Assembly (NCBI RefSeq): GCF_001439785.1 | Contig: NZ_JYLI01000002.1 | Span: forward strand, 310,001-374,000 | Reading direction: 5' to 3' | DNA length: 64,000 nucleotides | Source: Pseudomonas poae | Lineage (GTDB): Bacteria; Pseudomonadota; Gammaproteobacteria; Pseudomonadales; Pseudomonadaceae | Shown here: positions 8,074 through 17,672 of the stretch, piece after piece | Numbering within the stretch: position 1 is the stretch's first letter | How the letters are laid out: the number at the start of each line of letters is the position of its first letter | Notes under the pieces: model-generated | Databases searched by the model: none | The model's input: only the letters and a program-made list of their open reading frames with translations | What the model was told of the DNA's origin: nothing | Program-made: the position numbers and the translations under genes

Positions 8074-8355
8074 CGTGTGTGTCCTCAAGGCCATTCTGTG
8101 TGGCCGGTGAAAGTGGCTACGGTTGTTGCAAGGCAAGGCGTAAAGAAAGTGTCTTGTTGGGCGTGAGTGTGGGGCCGGCGTTGCGGCGAACCTTATCCAT
8201 GGGCGACATGGCCCAATCTGATCCCGACGCGCAACCCCCTGTCGTTGGGGGCTGGTCGCCGTAAGTATGTGAATGTCGCAGATAGGTAAGTGGGTGGTTC
8301 CGGCGTTACGCAGAATCGCCACCATCAGGCCGACCTACGGCTACGGAGAATAAGC
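8074..8355. promoter_or_regulatory. gbcA/gbcB divergent control region
   Basis: This 282-bp gap must hold both promoters. Hexamers related to TGTCGC recur: GCGACA at 8203-8208, TGTCGT at 8240-8245 and TGTCGC at 8274-8279. These could be half-sites for the AraC-family activator GbdR, which is known to control gbcA and gbcB in P. aeruginosa. I do not recall its consensus well enough to align the sites, so their role is inference. Confidence 0.4.
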
Positions 8356-9456
8356 ATGTCCAACAATTTCCTGAATCCGGTAACGACCCAGACCTGGGCC
8401 AATGGTCGGCACATCGTCCGTTGCGTCAAAGTCATCCAGGAAACCTGGGACGTGCGCACCTTCTGCTTCATGGCCGACCAGCCGATTCTGTTCTTTTTCA
8501 AGCCGGGGCAGTTCGTCACCCTGGAGCTGGAAATCGAAGGCCAGCCGATCATGCGCTCCTACACCATCTCCAGTTCGCCGTCGGTGCCCTACAGTTTTTC
8601 GGTGACCATCAAGCGCGTGCCGGGCGGCCGGGTGTCCAACTGGCTGCACGACACTCTGCATGAAGGGCAGGAGCTGGCGGTGCACGGACCGGTCGGGCTG
8701 TTCAACGCCATCGACTTTCCCAGCCCCAAAGTACTGTACCTGAGCGGTGGTGTCGGCATCACGCCGGTGATGTCCATGGCGCGCTGGTTCTACGACACCA
8801 ATGCCAATGTGGACATGACTTTCGTCCACAGCGCGCGCTCGCCCAAAGACATCATCTACCACCGCGAGCTGGAGCACATGGCGTCGCGGATCGACAACTT
8901 CAGCCTGCACCTGATCTGCGAGAAGCATGGGCTGGGCGAACCGTGGGCGGGTTATCGCGGCTACCTGAACCACAAGATGCTCGAGTTGATGGTGCCGGAC
9001 TTCCTCGAGCGTGAAGTGTTCTGTTGCGGCCCAACGCCGTACATGAGCGCGGTGAAGCGCCTGCTGGAAGCGGCCGGGTTCGACATGACGCGGTATCACG
9101 AAGAATCGTTCGGCGCCACGCCGCCGGAAGCCCGCGCCGACGCGGTCGAGCAAGCCGAACAAGCCGCCGACGCGCCGGAAGTCGATCTGGCAGACCTGCA
9201 TCAGGTGGAATTCATCGCTTCGGGCAAGAGCATCCGCGTCGCTCCCGGCGAAACCGTGCATGCAGCAGCAGCCAAGCTGGGCCTGCTGATTCCGAAGGCC
9301 TGCGGCATGGGCATCTGCGGCACGTGCAAAGTGATGAAGCTGGGCGGGGAGGTAGAGATGGAGCACAACGGCGGCATCACCGAAGAAGACGAAGCCGAGG
9401 GTTACATCCTGTCGTGCTGCAGCGTGCCTAAAGGGGATGTGCGGATCGAGTTCTGA
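8356..9456 (+). CDS. gbcB: Glycine betaine monooxygenase reductase GbcB
   Basis: Reductase (366 aa) that moves electrons from NAD(P)H through FAD and a 2Fe-2S cluster to GbcA. It has the ferredoxin-reductase FAD motif RSYTISSSP (about 60-68), the NAD-binding stretch GGVGITPVMSMA (about 131-142), a linker rich in Ala/Glu (about 258-275), and a C-terminal plant-type ferredoxin domain with C-GMGIC-GTC and a final CC. The ATG at 8356 follows GGAGAA at 8345-8350. It is transcribed away from gbcA. Confidence 0.93.
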   Translation: MSNNFLNPVTTQTWANGRHIVRCVKVIQETWDVRTFCFMADQPILFFFKPGQFVTLELEIEGQPIMRSYTISSSPSVPYSFSVTIKRVPGGRVSNWLHDTLHEGQELAVHGPVGLFNAIDFPSPKVLYLSGGVGITPVMSMARWFYDTNANVDMTFVHSARSPKDIIYHRELEHMASRIDNFSLHLICEKHGLGEPWAGYRGYLNHKMLELMVPDFLEREVFCCGPTPYMSAVKRLLEAAGFDMTRYHEESFGATPPEARADAVEQAEQAADAPEVDLADLHQVEFIASGKSIRVAPGETVHAAAAKLGLLIPKACGMGICGTCKVMKLGGEVEMEHNGGITEEDEAEGYILSCCSVPKGDVRIEF

Positions 9457-9479
9457 TCGCCCAGATACACAGTGTTCAA

Positions 9480-9571
9480 ATGTGGGAGGGGGCTTGCCCC
9501 CGATGGCAGTGGAACACTCACTGATGCATTGACTGAAAGACTGCTATCGGGGGCAAGCCCCCTCCCACATT
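9480..9571. repeat. REPIN (GTGGGAGGGGGCTTGCC type)
   Basis: Two inverted REP units (GTGGGAGGGGGCTTGCCCC at 9482 and its complement ending at 9569) are separated by a spacer containing GATGCATTGACTGA. The same spacer recurs at 48.9 kb and 60.7 kb. It lies between the convergent genes gbcB and the threonine aldolase and may terminate both. Confidence 0.85.
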
Positions 9572-9576
9572 GGTTC

Positions 9577-10617
9577 TCAGGCGTTCATGACTTCGCGTAT
9601 GTCTGCAGCCAATTCACGCACACGCTCTTCCTCGGTATCCCACGCACACATGAACCGCGCGCCACCTTTGCCGATGAAGGTGTAGAACCGCCAGCCCTTG
9701 GCCGTCAGCGCCGTAATCGCCGGTTCCGAGAGTTGCAGGAACACGCCGTTGGCCTGCACCGGGAACATCAACTCCACGCCGGGAATATCCGCCACCAGGC
9801 TGCTCAGCAGCTGTGCGCAGTGGTTGGCGTGACGGGCGTGCTTGAGCCACGCGTCGTTTTCCAGCAAGCCCACCCAGGGCGCGGAGAGAAAGCGCATTTT
9901 CGACGCCAGCTGGCCCGCCTGTTTGCAGCGGTAGTCGAAGTCTTCGGCCAGTGCGTGGTTGAAGAACAGGATCGCCTCACCCACCGCCATGCCGTTCTTG
10001 GTGCCGCCAAAGCACAGCACGTCCACCCCGGCTTTCCAGGTCAGGTCGGCCGGTGAGCAGCCGAGGAAGGCGCAGGCGTTGGCGAAGCGTGCGCCGTCCA
10101 TGTGCAGGTTCAGGCCCAGTTCCTTGCAAGTGGCGCTGATGGCACGGATTTCGTCGGGTGTGTACACGCTGCCCACTTCAGTGGCTTGTGTGAGCGTGAC
10201 CACGCGCGGCTTGGGGTAGTGAATGTCCTGGCGCTTGAGGGCGATCTCGCGGATCGCGTCCGGGGTCAGCTTGCCGTTTTCGGTACGCGCGGTGAGCAGC
10301 TTGGAGCCGTTGGAGAAAAACTCCGGCGCGCCGCATTCGTCGGTTTCGACGTGGGCGGTTTCCGAACAAATCACGCTATGGTAGCTCTGGCACAAGGACG
10401 ACAGCGCCAGCGAGTTGGCGGCGGTGCCGTTGAAGGCAAAGAACACTTCGCAGTCGGTTTCGAACAGGTTGCGGAAACCGTCGGCGGCGCGATGGGTCCA
10501 TTCATCATCACCGTAGGCGCGCTGATGGCCCTGGTTGGCTTGTTCCATGGCGGCCCAGGCTTCCGGGCAGATGCCGGAATAGTTGTCACTGGCAAATTGT
10601 TGGCTCTTGTCGGTCAT
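9577..10617 (-). CDS. ltaE: Low-specificity L-threonine aldolase
   Basis: PLP enzyme (346 aa) that cleaves L-threonine or allo-threonine to glycine and acetaldehyde; it may also act on other beta-hydroxy amino acids. Fold-type I aldolase signs are FNGTAANSLAL (62-72), the PLP-contacting LHMDGARFANA (171-181) and the Schiff-base lysine in CFGGTKNGMAVG (K207). The start at 10617 follows GGAACGG. Its place inside the betaine/sarcosine block, as in P. aeruginosa PA5413, suggests a role in handling the glycine pool. Exact substrate preference cannot be read from the sequence. Confidence 0.88.
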   Translation of the reverse strand: MTDKSQQFASDNYSGICPEAWAAMEQANQGHQRAYGDDEWTHRAADGFRNLFETDCEVFFAFNGTAANSLALSSLCQSYHSVICSETAHVETDECGAPEFFSNGSKLLTARTENGKLTPDAIREIALKRQDIHYPKPRVVTLTQATEVGSVYTPDEIRAISATCKELGLNLHMDGARFANACAFLGCSPADLTWKAGVDVLCFGGTKNGMAVGEAILFFNHALAEDFDYRCKQAGQLASKMRFLSAPWVGLLENDAWLKHARHANHCAQLLSSLVADIPGVELMFPVQANGVFLQLSEPAITALTAKGWRFYTFIGKGGARFMCAWDTEEERVRELAADIREVMNA

Positions 10618-10707
10618 GGCCCGTTCCTGTGGTCGATGTTGGTGCGCACTTTACCCAACATCGGCCGGGGTGCGCACGCGCTGTAAATGCAAAGTCACTG
10701 GGGAATT

Positions 10708-11436
10708 ATGCACGGTACTCACACTACGCCTGTCGGACGCGTCCGTGATGGCAGTCTGGATCTGCTCAAGTGGCTGGCGCTGCTGAGCATGGTACTCGAC
10801 CACCTGCGCTACGTCGGTTTGAGCCTGGATGGGCTGTATGTGCCGGGACGCCTGGCGTTCCCGTGGTTTTGCCTGGCGATTGCGGCTAATTTGCATCGCG
10901 TTCGTTACGCACCGGTGACCGGCCATTGGCGCTACTTGGGTTGGTTGCTGCTGTTCAGCGTGATCAGCGAAGTGCCATATCGGCTATTTATCGAGGACGC
11001 CGATACGTTGAATGTGCTGCCGACCTTGGCGTTAGGTTTGCTGGCTGCCCGAGGATGGCAGCAAAAGGCGCTTTTTTATCGAGGTTTGGCGCTGATAGCA
11101 CTCAGTATTGCGGCGGTGTTTTCGACGCATTTGATGTTCGGCTTTTTCGGCGTGTTGCTGCCCTTGGCGATGTTGCTGGTGTTCAGTCGCCCTTGGTATT
11201 TCAGTGTGCTTCCAGGCTTGGTTTGTGTTGCTGCCAACCAATGGCAGATTTTGCTTGATAGCGGCACGCCGGTGGCGCTGTTGGGGTTGGCAGCATGCCT
11301 GATTGCGCCATTGGTGGGTTTGGTCTTGTTGCGACATGCCAAAAATGTCTCGCCACCAGCGATGCGGCGTTGGGCCTATGCCTTATATCCACTGCATTTC
11401 TTGCTGCTGCTACTTATCCGCCAGATCATCGCCTAA
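10708..11436 (+). CDS. TraX-family integral membrane protein
   Basis: Polytopic membrane protein (242 aa from this start) with many hydrophobic segments. It has the TraX signature LDLLKWLALLSMVLDHLRYV at the N-terminus, and later LAFPWFCLAIAANLHR and YALYPLHFLLLLLIR. TraX of F-like plasmids acetylates pilin, but chromosomal homologues in Pseudomonas have no proven role. The ATG at 10708 follows GGGGA; the in-frame ATG at 10687 lacks a ribosome site. It stands between the aldolase and glyA, with no conjugation genes nearby. Confidence 0.75.
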   Translation: MHGTHTTPVGRVRDGSLDLLKWLALLSMVLDHLRYVGLSLDGLYVPGRLAFPWFCLAIAANLHRVRYAPVTGHWRYLGWLLLFSVISEVPYRLFIEDADTLNVLPTLALGLLAARGWQQKALFYRGLALIALSIAAVFSTHLMFGFFGVLLPLAMLLVFSRPWYFSVLPGLVCVAANQWQILLDSGTPVALLGLAACLIAPLVGLVLLRHAKNVSPPAMRRWAYALYPLHFLLLLLIRQIIA

Positions 11437-11440
11437 CCCC

Positions 11441-11527
11441 TGTGGGAGCTGGCTTGCCTGCGATGCAGACACCTCGGTCTGCCAGTTGCACCGCAGCGAT
11501 GCCATCGCAGGCAAGCCAGCTCCCACG
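11441..11527. repeat. REPIN (GTGGGAGCTGGCTTGCC type)
   Basis: Inverted REP pair from TGTGGGAGCTGGCTTGCCTG at 11441 to GCCAGCTCCCAC at 11526, just after the TraX-like gene and upstream of the glyA promoter. Confidence 0.85.
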
Positions 11528-11672
11528 CAAGCGTTTGCACATTCTTCGGTCCATGTCGTAAACGCACCTTTGCGTGGCGTGCGCAGGCATTTGACCTGCA
11601 CGCCCCAGCCCTACCATCGCATCAAAGGGCCCTGCACGGGCCTCAACAATACGAAAGGCTGGGAGAGACGCG
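11528..11672. promoter_or_regulatory. glyA-sox leader and promoter region
   Basis: 145 bp without a gene, which must hold the promoter of the glyA-soxBDAG-purU operon. I looked for a glycine riboswitch and saw no match to its conserved core. ATGTCGTAAACGCACC at 11553-11568 resembles the TGTCG words of the gbcA/gbcB region and could be a binding site for a GbdR/SouR-type AraC regulator; this is inference. Confidence 0.3.
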
Positions 11673-12926
11673 ATGTTCAGCAAACAAGACCAGATCCAGG
11701 GATATGACGACGCACTGTTGGCGGCGATGAATGCCGAGGAGCAGCGTCAGGAAGATCATATCGAGCTGATCGCGTCGGAGAACTACACCAGCAAACGTGT
11801 GATGCAAGCTCAAGGCAGCGGCCTCACCAACAAATACGCCGAAGGCTACCCGGGCAAGCGCTACTACGGCGGCTGCGAGCATGTGGACAAGGTCGAAGCC
11901 CTGGCCATCGAGCGCGCCAAGCAGCTGTTCGGCGCCGATTACGCCAACGTGCAGCCACACTCCGGTTCGTCCGCCAACAGCGCCGTGTACCTGGCGCTGA
12001 TCAATGCCGGCGACACCATCCTGGGCATGAGCCTGGCCCACGGCGGTCACCTGACCCACGGCGCCAAAGTGTCGTCTTCGGGCAAGCTGTACAACGCGGT
12101 GCAGTACGGCATCAACACCGACACCGGCCTGATCGACTACGACGAAGTCGAGCGCCTGGCCGTCGAGTGCCAGCCGAAAATGATCGTGGCCGGTTTCTCG
12201 GCCTACTCCAAGACCCTGGATTTCCCGCGCTTTCGTGCCATTGCTGACAAAGTCGGCGCGCTGCTGTTCGTCGACATGGCCCACGTCGCCGGCCTGGTCG
12301 CCGCCGGCCTGTATCCAAACCCGCTGCCCTACGCCGACGTGGTCACCACCACCACTCACAAGACCCTGCGCGGTCCACGTGGCGGCTTGATCCTGGCCAA
12401 GGCCAACGAAGCCATCGAGAAGAAACTCAACGCCGCCGTATTCCCTGGCGCCCAGGGCGGCCCGCTGATGCACGTGATCGCCGGCAAGGCGGTGTGCTTC
12501 AAGGAAGCGGCCGAGCCTGGCTTCAAGGTCTACCAGCAACAAGTGATCGACAACGCCCAGGCCATGGCCGGCGTGTTTATCAAACGCGGTTATGACGTGG
12601 TCTCCGGTGGCACCGACAACCACTTGTTCCTGGTCAGCCTGATCCGTCAGGGCCTCACCGGCAAAGACGCCGATGCCGCCCTCGGTCGCGCCCACATCAC
12701 CGTCAACAAGAACGCCGTGCCGAATGACCCGCAGTCGCCGTTCGTGACCTCGGGCTTGCGCATCGGCACCCCGGCGGTGACCACGCGTGGTTTCAAGGTT
12801 GCGCAGTGTGTCGAGTTGGCCGGCTGGATCTGCGACATCCTCGACAACCTCGGCGATGCCGACGTCGAGGCCAACGTGGCCAAGCACGTGTCTGCCCTGT
12901 GCGCTGATTTCCCGGTTTATCGCTGA
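11673..12926 (+). CDS. glyA: Serine hydroxymethyltransferase (betaine-operon copy)
   Basis: PLP enzyme (417 aa) interconverting serine and glycine with tetrahydrofolate and methylene-THF. Family motifs are all present: [13 protein letters not shown] near residue 30, [15 protein letters not shown], the phosphate-binding HSGSSAN, and the PLP lysine in [14 protein letters not shown] (K230). GGGAGA lies 8 bases before the ATG. It leads the sarcosine oxidase genes, where it can join glycine with the methylene-THF made by SoxBDAG to form serine. Pseudomonads usually carry more than one glyA; this is the sox-linked one (PA5415-like). Confidence 0.96.
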   Translation: MFSKQDQIQGYDDALLAAMNAEEQRQEDHIELIASENYTSKRVMQAQGSGLTNKYAEGYPGKRYYGGCEHVDKVEALAIERAKQLFGADYANVQPHSGSSANSAVYLALINAGDTILGMSLAHGGHLTHGAKVSSSGKLYNAVQYGINTDTGLIDYDEVERLAVECQPKMIVAGFSAYSKTLDFPRFRAIADKVGALLFVDMAHVAGLVAAGLYPNPLPYADVVTTTTHKTLRGPRGGLILAKANEAIEKKLNAAVFPGAQGGPLMHVIAGKAVCFKEAAEPGFKVYQQQVIDNAQAMAGVFIKRGYDVVSGGTDNHLFLVSLIRQGLTGKDADAALGRAHITVNKNAVPNDPQSPFVTSGLRIGTPAVTTRGFKVAQCVELAGWICDILDNLGDADVEANVAKHVSALCADFPVYR

Positions 12927-12948
12927 GCGCGGTTTTGGAGTAATGACT

Positions 12949-14199
12949 ATGCAACGCTACTCGGGCTTCGGCCTCTTCAAGCACTCCCTCAGCCATCACG
13001 AAAACTGGCAGAAGATGTGGCGTACGCCGACCCCGAAAAAGGTCTACGACGTGATCATCGTCGGCGGTGGCGGGCATGGTCTGGCGACCGCCTACTACCT
13101 GGCCAAGGAACACGGCATCACCAACGTGGCCGTGGTCGAAAAAGGCTGGCTGGGCGGCGGTAACACCGCGCGCAACACCACCATCGTGCGTTCCAACTAC
13201 CTGTGGGACGAGTCGGCGCACCTGTACGAACACGCGATGAAACTGTGGGAAGGCCTGTCCCAGGACCTGAACTACAACGTGATGTTCTCCCAGCGCGGCG
13301 TCTACAACCTGTGCCACACCCTGCAAGACATCCGCGATTCCGAGCGCCGCGTCAGCGCCAACCGCCTCAACGGCGTGGACGGCGAGCTGCTCAACGCCAA
13401 ACAAGTGGCCGACGAGATTCCATACCTCGACTGCTCAAAAAACACCCGCTACCCGGTGCTGGGCGCCACCGTGCAACGGCGCGGCGGCGTGGCCCGTCAC
13501 GATGCCGTGGCGTGGGGCTTTGCCCGTGCGGCTGACGCACTCGGCGTGGACTTGATCCAGCAGACCGAAGTGATCGGCTTTCGCAAGGAAAACGGTGTGT
13601 GCATCGGCGTGGAAACCAACAAGGGCTTTATCGGCGCCAAGCGCGTCGGTGTAGTGACCGCAGGTAATTCCGGGCACATGGCCAAGCTGGCGGGCTTCCG
13701 TCTGCCAGTCGAATCCCACCCGCTGCAAGCACTGGTGTCCGAGCCGATCAAGCCGATTATCGACAGCGTGATCATGTCCAACGCCGTGCACGGTTACATC
13801 AGCCAGTCCGACAAGGGCGACCTGGTGATCGGCGCCGGTATCGACGGCTACAACGGCTACGGCCAGCGCGGTTCGTACCCGGTGATCGAACACACCATCC
13901 AGGCCATCGTCGAGATGTTCCCGGTGCTGTCGCGGGTGCGCATGAACCGCCAGTGGGGCGGCATCGTCGACACCACGCCGGACGCCTGCCCGATCATCTC
14001 CAAGACCCCGGTACCGAACATGTTCTTCAACTGCGGTTGGGGCACCGGTGGCTTCAAGGCCACGCCGGGCTCAGGCAACGTGTTTGCCGCGAGCCTCGCC
14101 AAGGGTGAAATGCACCCGTTGGCGGCACCGTTTTCCATCGACCGTTTCCACAACGGTGCGTTGATCGACGAACACGGCGCTGCGGCCGTCGCCCACTAA
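12949..14199 (+). CDS. soxB: Sarcosine oxidase beta subunit SoxB
   Basis: FAD-bearing subunit (416 aa) of heterotetrameric sarcosine oxidase, which oxidises sarcosine to glycine with methylene-THF and hydrogen peroxide. The dinucleotide motif [20 protein letters not shown] starts at about 31. [19 protein letters not shown] (about 66-84) and the C-terminal [16 protein letters not shown] are typical. The ATG at 12949 was preferred to 12943 because TTGGAG at 12935-12940 is 8 bases away, and it gives the usual protein length. It follows glyA by 22 bases. Confidence 0.96.
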   Translation: MQRYSGFGLFKHSLSHHENWQKMWRTPTPKKVYDVIIVGGGGHGLATAYYLAKEHGITNVAVVEKGWLGGGNTARNTTIVRSNYLWDESAHLYEHAMKLWEGLSQDLNYNVMFSQRGVYNLCHTLQDIRDSERRVSANRLNGVDGELLNAKQVADEIPYLDCSKNTRYPVLGATVQRRGGVARHDAVAWGFARAADALGVDLIQQTEVIGFRKENGVCIGVETNKGFIGAKRVGVVTAGNSGHMAKLAGFRLPVESHPLQALVSEPIKPIIDSVIMSNAVHGYISQSDKGDLVIGAGIDGYNGYGQRGSYPVIEHTIQAIVEMFPVLSRVRMNRQWGGIVDTTPDACPIISKTPVPNMFFNCGWGTGGFKATPGSGNVFAASLAKGEMHPLAAPFSIDRFHNGALIDEHGAAAVAH

Positions 14200-14214
14200 C
14201 AGGAGAAATTTCCT

Positions 14215-14517
14215 ATGTTGCATATCTTCTGTCCTCACTGTGGCGAACTGCGCTCCGAAGAGGAATTCCACGCGTCCGGCCAGGCGCACATCCCGCGCCC
14301 GCTGGACCCGAACGCCTGCACCGATGCCGAGTGGGGCGACTACATGTTCTTCCGCGACAACCCCCGTGGCCTGCACCACGAGTTGTGGATCCACGCCGCC
14401 GGTTGCCGTCAGTACTTCAACGCCACCCGCGACACCGTGACCTACGAAATCCTTGAAACCTACAAGATCGGTGAGCAGCCACAATTCACCGCCAAGGCCT
14501 CTGGAGAGAAGGTATGA
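14215..14517 (+). CDS. soxD: Sarcosine oxidase delta subunit SoxD
   Basis: Small zinc-binding subunit (100 aa) of sarcosine oxidase. It has the family pattern IFCPHCGELRSEEEF at the N-terminus, then WGDYMFFRDNPRG and the later histidine/cysteine pair in HAAGCRQYFNATRD, which includes the metal ligands. AGGAG precedes the ATG. Its last four bases overlap the soxA start (ATGA), so translation is coupled. Confidence 0.95.
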   Translation: MLHIFCPHCGELRSEEEFHASGQAHIPRPLDPNACTDAEWGDYMFFRDNPRGLHHELWIHAAGCRQYFNATRDTVTYEILETYKIGEQPQFTAKASGEKV

Positions 14518-17500
14518 GCCAGATCAATCGCCTGTCCAACGGTGGCCGCATCGACCGCAACAAGGTCCTGACGTTTACCTTCAACGGCCAGAGCTACAAG
14601 GGCTTTGAAGGCGACACCCTGGCCGCAGCCCTGCTGGCCAATGGCGTCGACATCATCGGCCGCAGCTTCAAGTATTCGCGCCCTCGCGGCATCTTTGCCG
14701 CCGGCGCCGAAGAGCCGAACGCGGTGCTGCAGATCGGCGCCACCGAAGCCACGCAAATCCCTAACGTGCGCGCCACGCAACAGGCGCTGTATCAAGGTTT
14801 GGTCGCCACCAGCACCAACGGCTGGCCGAGCGTGAACAACGACATGATGGGCATTCTCGGCAAGGTCGGCGGCAAGCTGATGCCGCCGGGTTTCTACTAC
14901 AAAACCTTCATGTACCCGCAATCGTTCTGGATGACCTACGAGAAGTACATCCGCAAGGCGGCTGGCCTTGGCCGCTCGCCGACCGAGAACGACCCGGACA
15001 CCTACGACAACGTCAACCGTCACTGCGACGTGCTGGTCGTGGGCGCAGGCCCTGCCGGCCTGGCCGCTGCACTGGCGGCTGCACGCAGCGGTGCCCGCGT
15101 GATCATCGCCGACGAGCAGGAAGAGTTCGGCGGCTCATTGCTCGATTCGCGCGAAAGCCTCGACGGCAAGCCGGCTGCAGAATGGGTCGCCAGCGTCATC
15201 GCCGAGCTCAAAGCCCTGCCGGACGTGGTGCTGCTGCCACGCGCCACGGTCAACGGCTACCACGACCATAACTTCCTGACCATTCACGAACGCCTCACCG
15301 ACCACCTCGGTGACCGTGCGCCGATCGGCGTGGTGCGTCAGCGTATTCACCGTGTACGTGCCAAGCGTGTGGTGCTTGCCACCGGTGCGTGTGAGCGTCC
15401 GCTGGTGTACGGCAACAACGATGTGCCGGGCAATATGCTCGCGGGTGCGGTGTCGACCTACGTGCGCCGCTACGGCGTGGCACCGGGCAAGAAACTGGTG
15501 CTGTCGACCAACAACGACCACGCCTACCGCGTGGCGCTGGACTGGTTCGACGCCGGCCTCACAGTAGTCGCCGTGGCCGATGCGCGCCACAACCCAGGCG
15601 GCGCGCTGGTGGAAGAAGCCCGCGCCAAGGGCATTCGTATCCTCACCGGCAGCGCCGTGATCGAGGCCCGTGGCAGCAAGCACGTCGCCGCTGCCCGCGT
15701 GGCCGCGATTGATGTGAAAGCGCACAAAGTCAGCAGCCCCGGCGAATGGCTGGACTGTGATCTGGTCGCCAGCTCCGGTGGCTACAGCCCGGTGGTGCAC
15801 CTGGCCTCGCACCTGGGCGGCAAGCCGACCTGGCGCGAAGACATCCTCGGTTTCGTGCCGGGCGAAGCACCGCAGAAACGCGTGTGCGTGGGCGGTATCA
15901 ATGGCGTCTATGGTCTTGGCGATTCGTTGGCCGACGGTTTTGAAGGCGGCGTGCGCGCGGCCAGCGAAGCCGGGTTTGCGCCGGTGGAAGGCACCTTGCC
16001 CAAAGCCTTGAGCCGTCTGGAAGAGCCGACTCTGGCGCTGTTCCAGGTGCCCCACGACAAAGCCACTGCACGGGCGCCCAAGCAGTTTGTCGATCTGCAG
16101 AACGACGTCACCGCTGCCGCCATCGAACTGGCGACCCGCGAGGGCTTCGAGTCGGTCGAGCACGTCAAACGCTACACCGCGCTGGGCTTCGGCACCGACC
16201 AGGGCAAGCTGGGTAACGTCAACGGCCTGGCGATTGCCGCGCGCTCGCTGAACGTGACCATCCCGCAGATGGGCACCACCATGTTCCGCCCCAACTACAC
16301 GCCGGTCACCTTCGGCGCCATCGCCGGGCGCCACTGTGGGCACATCTTCGAGCCGGTGCGCTACACCGCGCTGCAAGCCTGGCACGTGAAGAACGGCGCC
16401 GAGTTTGAAGACGTCGGCCAGTGGAAACGCCCGTGGTACTTCCCGCGCAACGGTGAAGACCTGCACGCGGCGGTAAAGCGTGAATGCCTGGCCGTGCGCG
16501 ACAGCGTCGGCCTGTTGGACGCGTCTACCCTGGGCAAGATCGACATTCAAGGCCCGGATGCCCGCGAGTTTCTCAACCGCATCTACACCAATGCGTGGAC
16601 CAAGCTCGACGTGGGCAAGGCGCGCTACGGCCTGATGTGCAAGGAAGACGGCATGGTTTTCGACGACGGCGTGACTGCCTGTCTGGCCGATAACCACTTC
16701 CTGATGACCACCACCACCGGCGGCGCGGCCCGCGTTCTTCAGTGGCTGGAAATTTACCAGCAGACCGAATGGCCGGACCTCAAGGTGTACTTCACCTCGG
16801 TTACCGACCACTGGGCGACCATGACCTTGTCCGGCCCCAACAGCCGCAAGCTGTTGAGTGAAGTGACCGACATCGACCTGGACAAGGACGGCTTCCCGTT
16901 CATGACCTGGAAGGAAGGCCTGGTCGGCGGCGTACCGGCGCGGGTGTTCCGTATCTCGTTTACCGGTGAGCTGTCGTACGAAGTCAACGTGCAGGCCGAC
17001 TACGCCATGGGCGTGCTGGAAAAAATCGTCGAGGCCGGGAAAAAGTACAACCTGACCCCGTACGGCACCGAGACCATGCACGTACTGCGCGCCGAGAAGG
17101 GCTTCATCATCGTCGGCCAGGACACGGATGGCTCGATGACGCCGGACGACCTGAACATGGGCTGGTGCGTAGGGCGCACCAAACCGTTCTCGTGGATCGG
17201 CTGGCGCGGCATGAACCGTGAGGACTGCGTGCGTGAAGAGCGCAAGCAACTGGTGGGGCTCAAGCCGATTGATCCGAACGTGTGGCTGCCTGAAGGCGCG
17301 CAGCTTGTGCTGGATGCCAAGCAGACGATCCCGATGAAAATGGTCGGCCACGTCACCTCAAGTTATGCACACAACTCCCTGGGTTATTCGTTTGCCATGG
17401 GTGTGGTCAAGGGCGGCTTGAAGCGCATCGGCGAGCGGGTGTTCTCGCCGCAGGCGGATGGCAGCGTGATCGAGGCGGAGATTGTGTCTTCGGTGTTCTT

Positions 17501-17531
17501 TGATCCGAAAGGGGATCGGCAGAACATCTGA
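14514..17531 (+). CDS. soxA: Sarcosine oxidase alpha subunit SoxA
   Basis: Largest subunit (1005 aa). The N-terminus is a ferredoxin-like 2Fe-2S-fold domain (about 1-100; FKYSRPRGIFAAGAEEPNA). Next is an NAD-binding disulfide-reductase domain with CDVLVVGAGPAGLAAALAAA at about 171, then an aminomethyltransferase (GcvT-like) THF-binding region from about 610 (YPRNGEDLHAAV-like, SVGLLDASTLGKIDIQGPDA) to the C-terminal barrel. This is the normal length for the family. The GcvT part receives the methyl group as methylene-THF. A long open frame on the opposite strand is a codon-bias shadow. Confidence 0.96.
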   Translation: MSQINRLSNGGRIDRNKVLTFTFNGQSYKGFEGDTLAAALLANGVDIIGRSFKYSRPRGIFAAGAEEPNAVLQIGATEATQIPNVRATQQALYQGLVATSTNGWPSVNNDMMGILGKVGGKLMPPGFYYKTFMYPQSFWMTYEKYIRKAAGLGRSPTENDPDTYDNVNRHCDVLVVGAGPAGLAAALAAARSGARVIIADEQEEFGGSLLDSRESLDGKPAAEWVASVIAELKALPDVVLLPRATVNGYHDHNFLTIHERLTDHLGDRAPIGVVRQRIHRVRAKRVVLATGACERPLVYGNNDVPGNMLAGAVSTYVRRYGVAPGKKLVLSTNNDHAYRVALDWFDAGLTVVAVADARHNPGGALVEEARAKGIRILTGSAVIEARGSKHVAAARVAAIDVKAHKVSSPGEWLDCDLVASSGGYSPVVHLASHLGGKPTWREDILGFVPGEAPQKRVCVGGINGVYGLGDSLADGFEGGVRAASEAGFAPVEGTLPKALSRLEEPTLALFQVPHDKATARAPKQFVDLQNDVTAAAIELATREGFESVEHVKRYTALGFGTDQGKLGNVNGLAIAARSLNVTIPQMGTTMFRPNYTPVTFGAIAGRHCGHIFEPVRYTALQAWHVKNGAEFEDVGQWKRPWYFPRNGEDLHAAVKRECLAVRDSVGLLDASTLGKIDIQGPDAREFLNRIYTNAWTKLDVGKARYGLMCKEDGMVFDDGVTACLADNHFLMTTTTGGAARVLQWLEIYQQTEWPDLKVYFTSVTDHWATMTLSGPNSRKLLSEVTDIDLDKDGFPFMTWKEGLVGGVPARVFRISFTGELSYEVNVQADYAMGVLEKIVEAGKKYNLTPYGTETMHVLRAEKGFIIVGQDTDGSMTPDDLNMGWCVGRTKPFSWIGWRGMNREDCVREERKQLVGLKPIDPNVWLPEGAQLVLDAKQTIPMKMVGHVTSSYAHNSLGYSFAMGVVKGGLKRIGERVFSPQADGSVIEAEIVSSVFFDPKGDRQNI

Positions 17532-17547
17532 TAGACCGCGGTGCCTG

Positions 17548-17626
17548 CATCGCAGGCAAGCCAGCTCCCACATTTTGAATGTGTTCGCAATTCAAAAATG
17601 TGGGAGCCGGGCTTGCCCGCGATGAG
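17548..17626. repeat. REP pair between soxA and soxG
   Basis: Two REP units point toward each other around a hairpin CCCACATTTTGAAT / ATTCAAAAATGTGGG. It is the only REP pair that interrupts the sox genes and could reduce or protect the transcript before soxG. Confidence 0.82.
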
Positions 17627-17672
17627 GCCCGAACAGTCACTGCGAGACTTACAGAATTCAAACAGGTGCTTT

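Noticed and set aside
9480..9571. CRISPR or phage att-like repeats
   Set aside because: These and similar palindromes are inverted REP pairs scattered singly, not regularly spaced direct repeats, and no cas or integrase gene is present.
10708..11436. Evidence of an integrated conjugative element from TraX
   Set aside because: Only this one gene of that type is present, in a conserved chromosomal context; no relaxase, pilus or integrase genes.
11528..11672. Glycine riboswitch before glyA
   Set aside because: I could not find the conserved core words; only a REPIN and a possible activator site are visible.
15135..17351. 738-aa open frame on the minus strand
   Set aside because: Exactly antisense to soxA. 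GC-rich codons open the other strand; the translation is low-complexity His/Ala/Val-rich with no family pattern.
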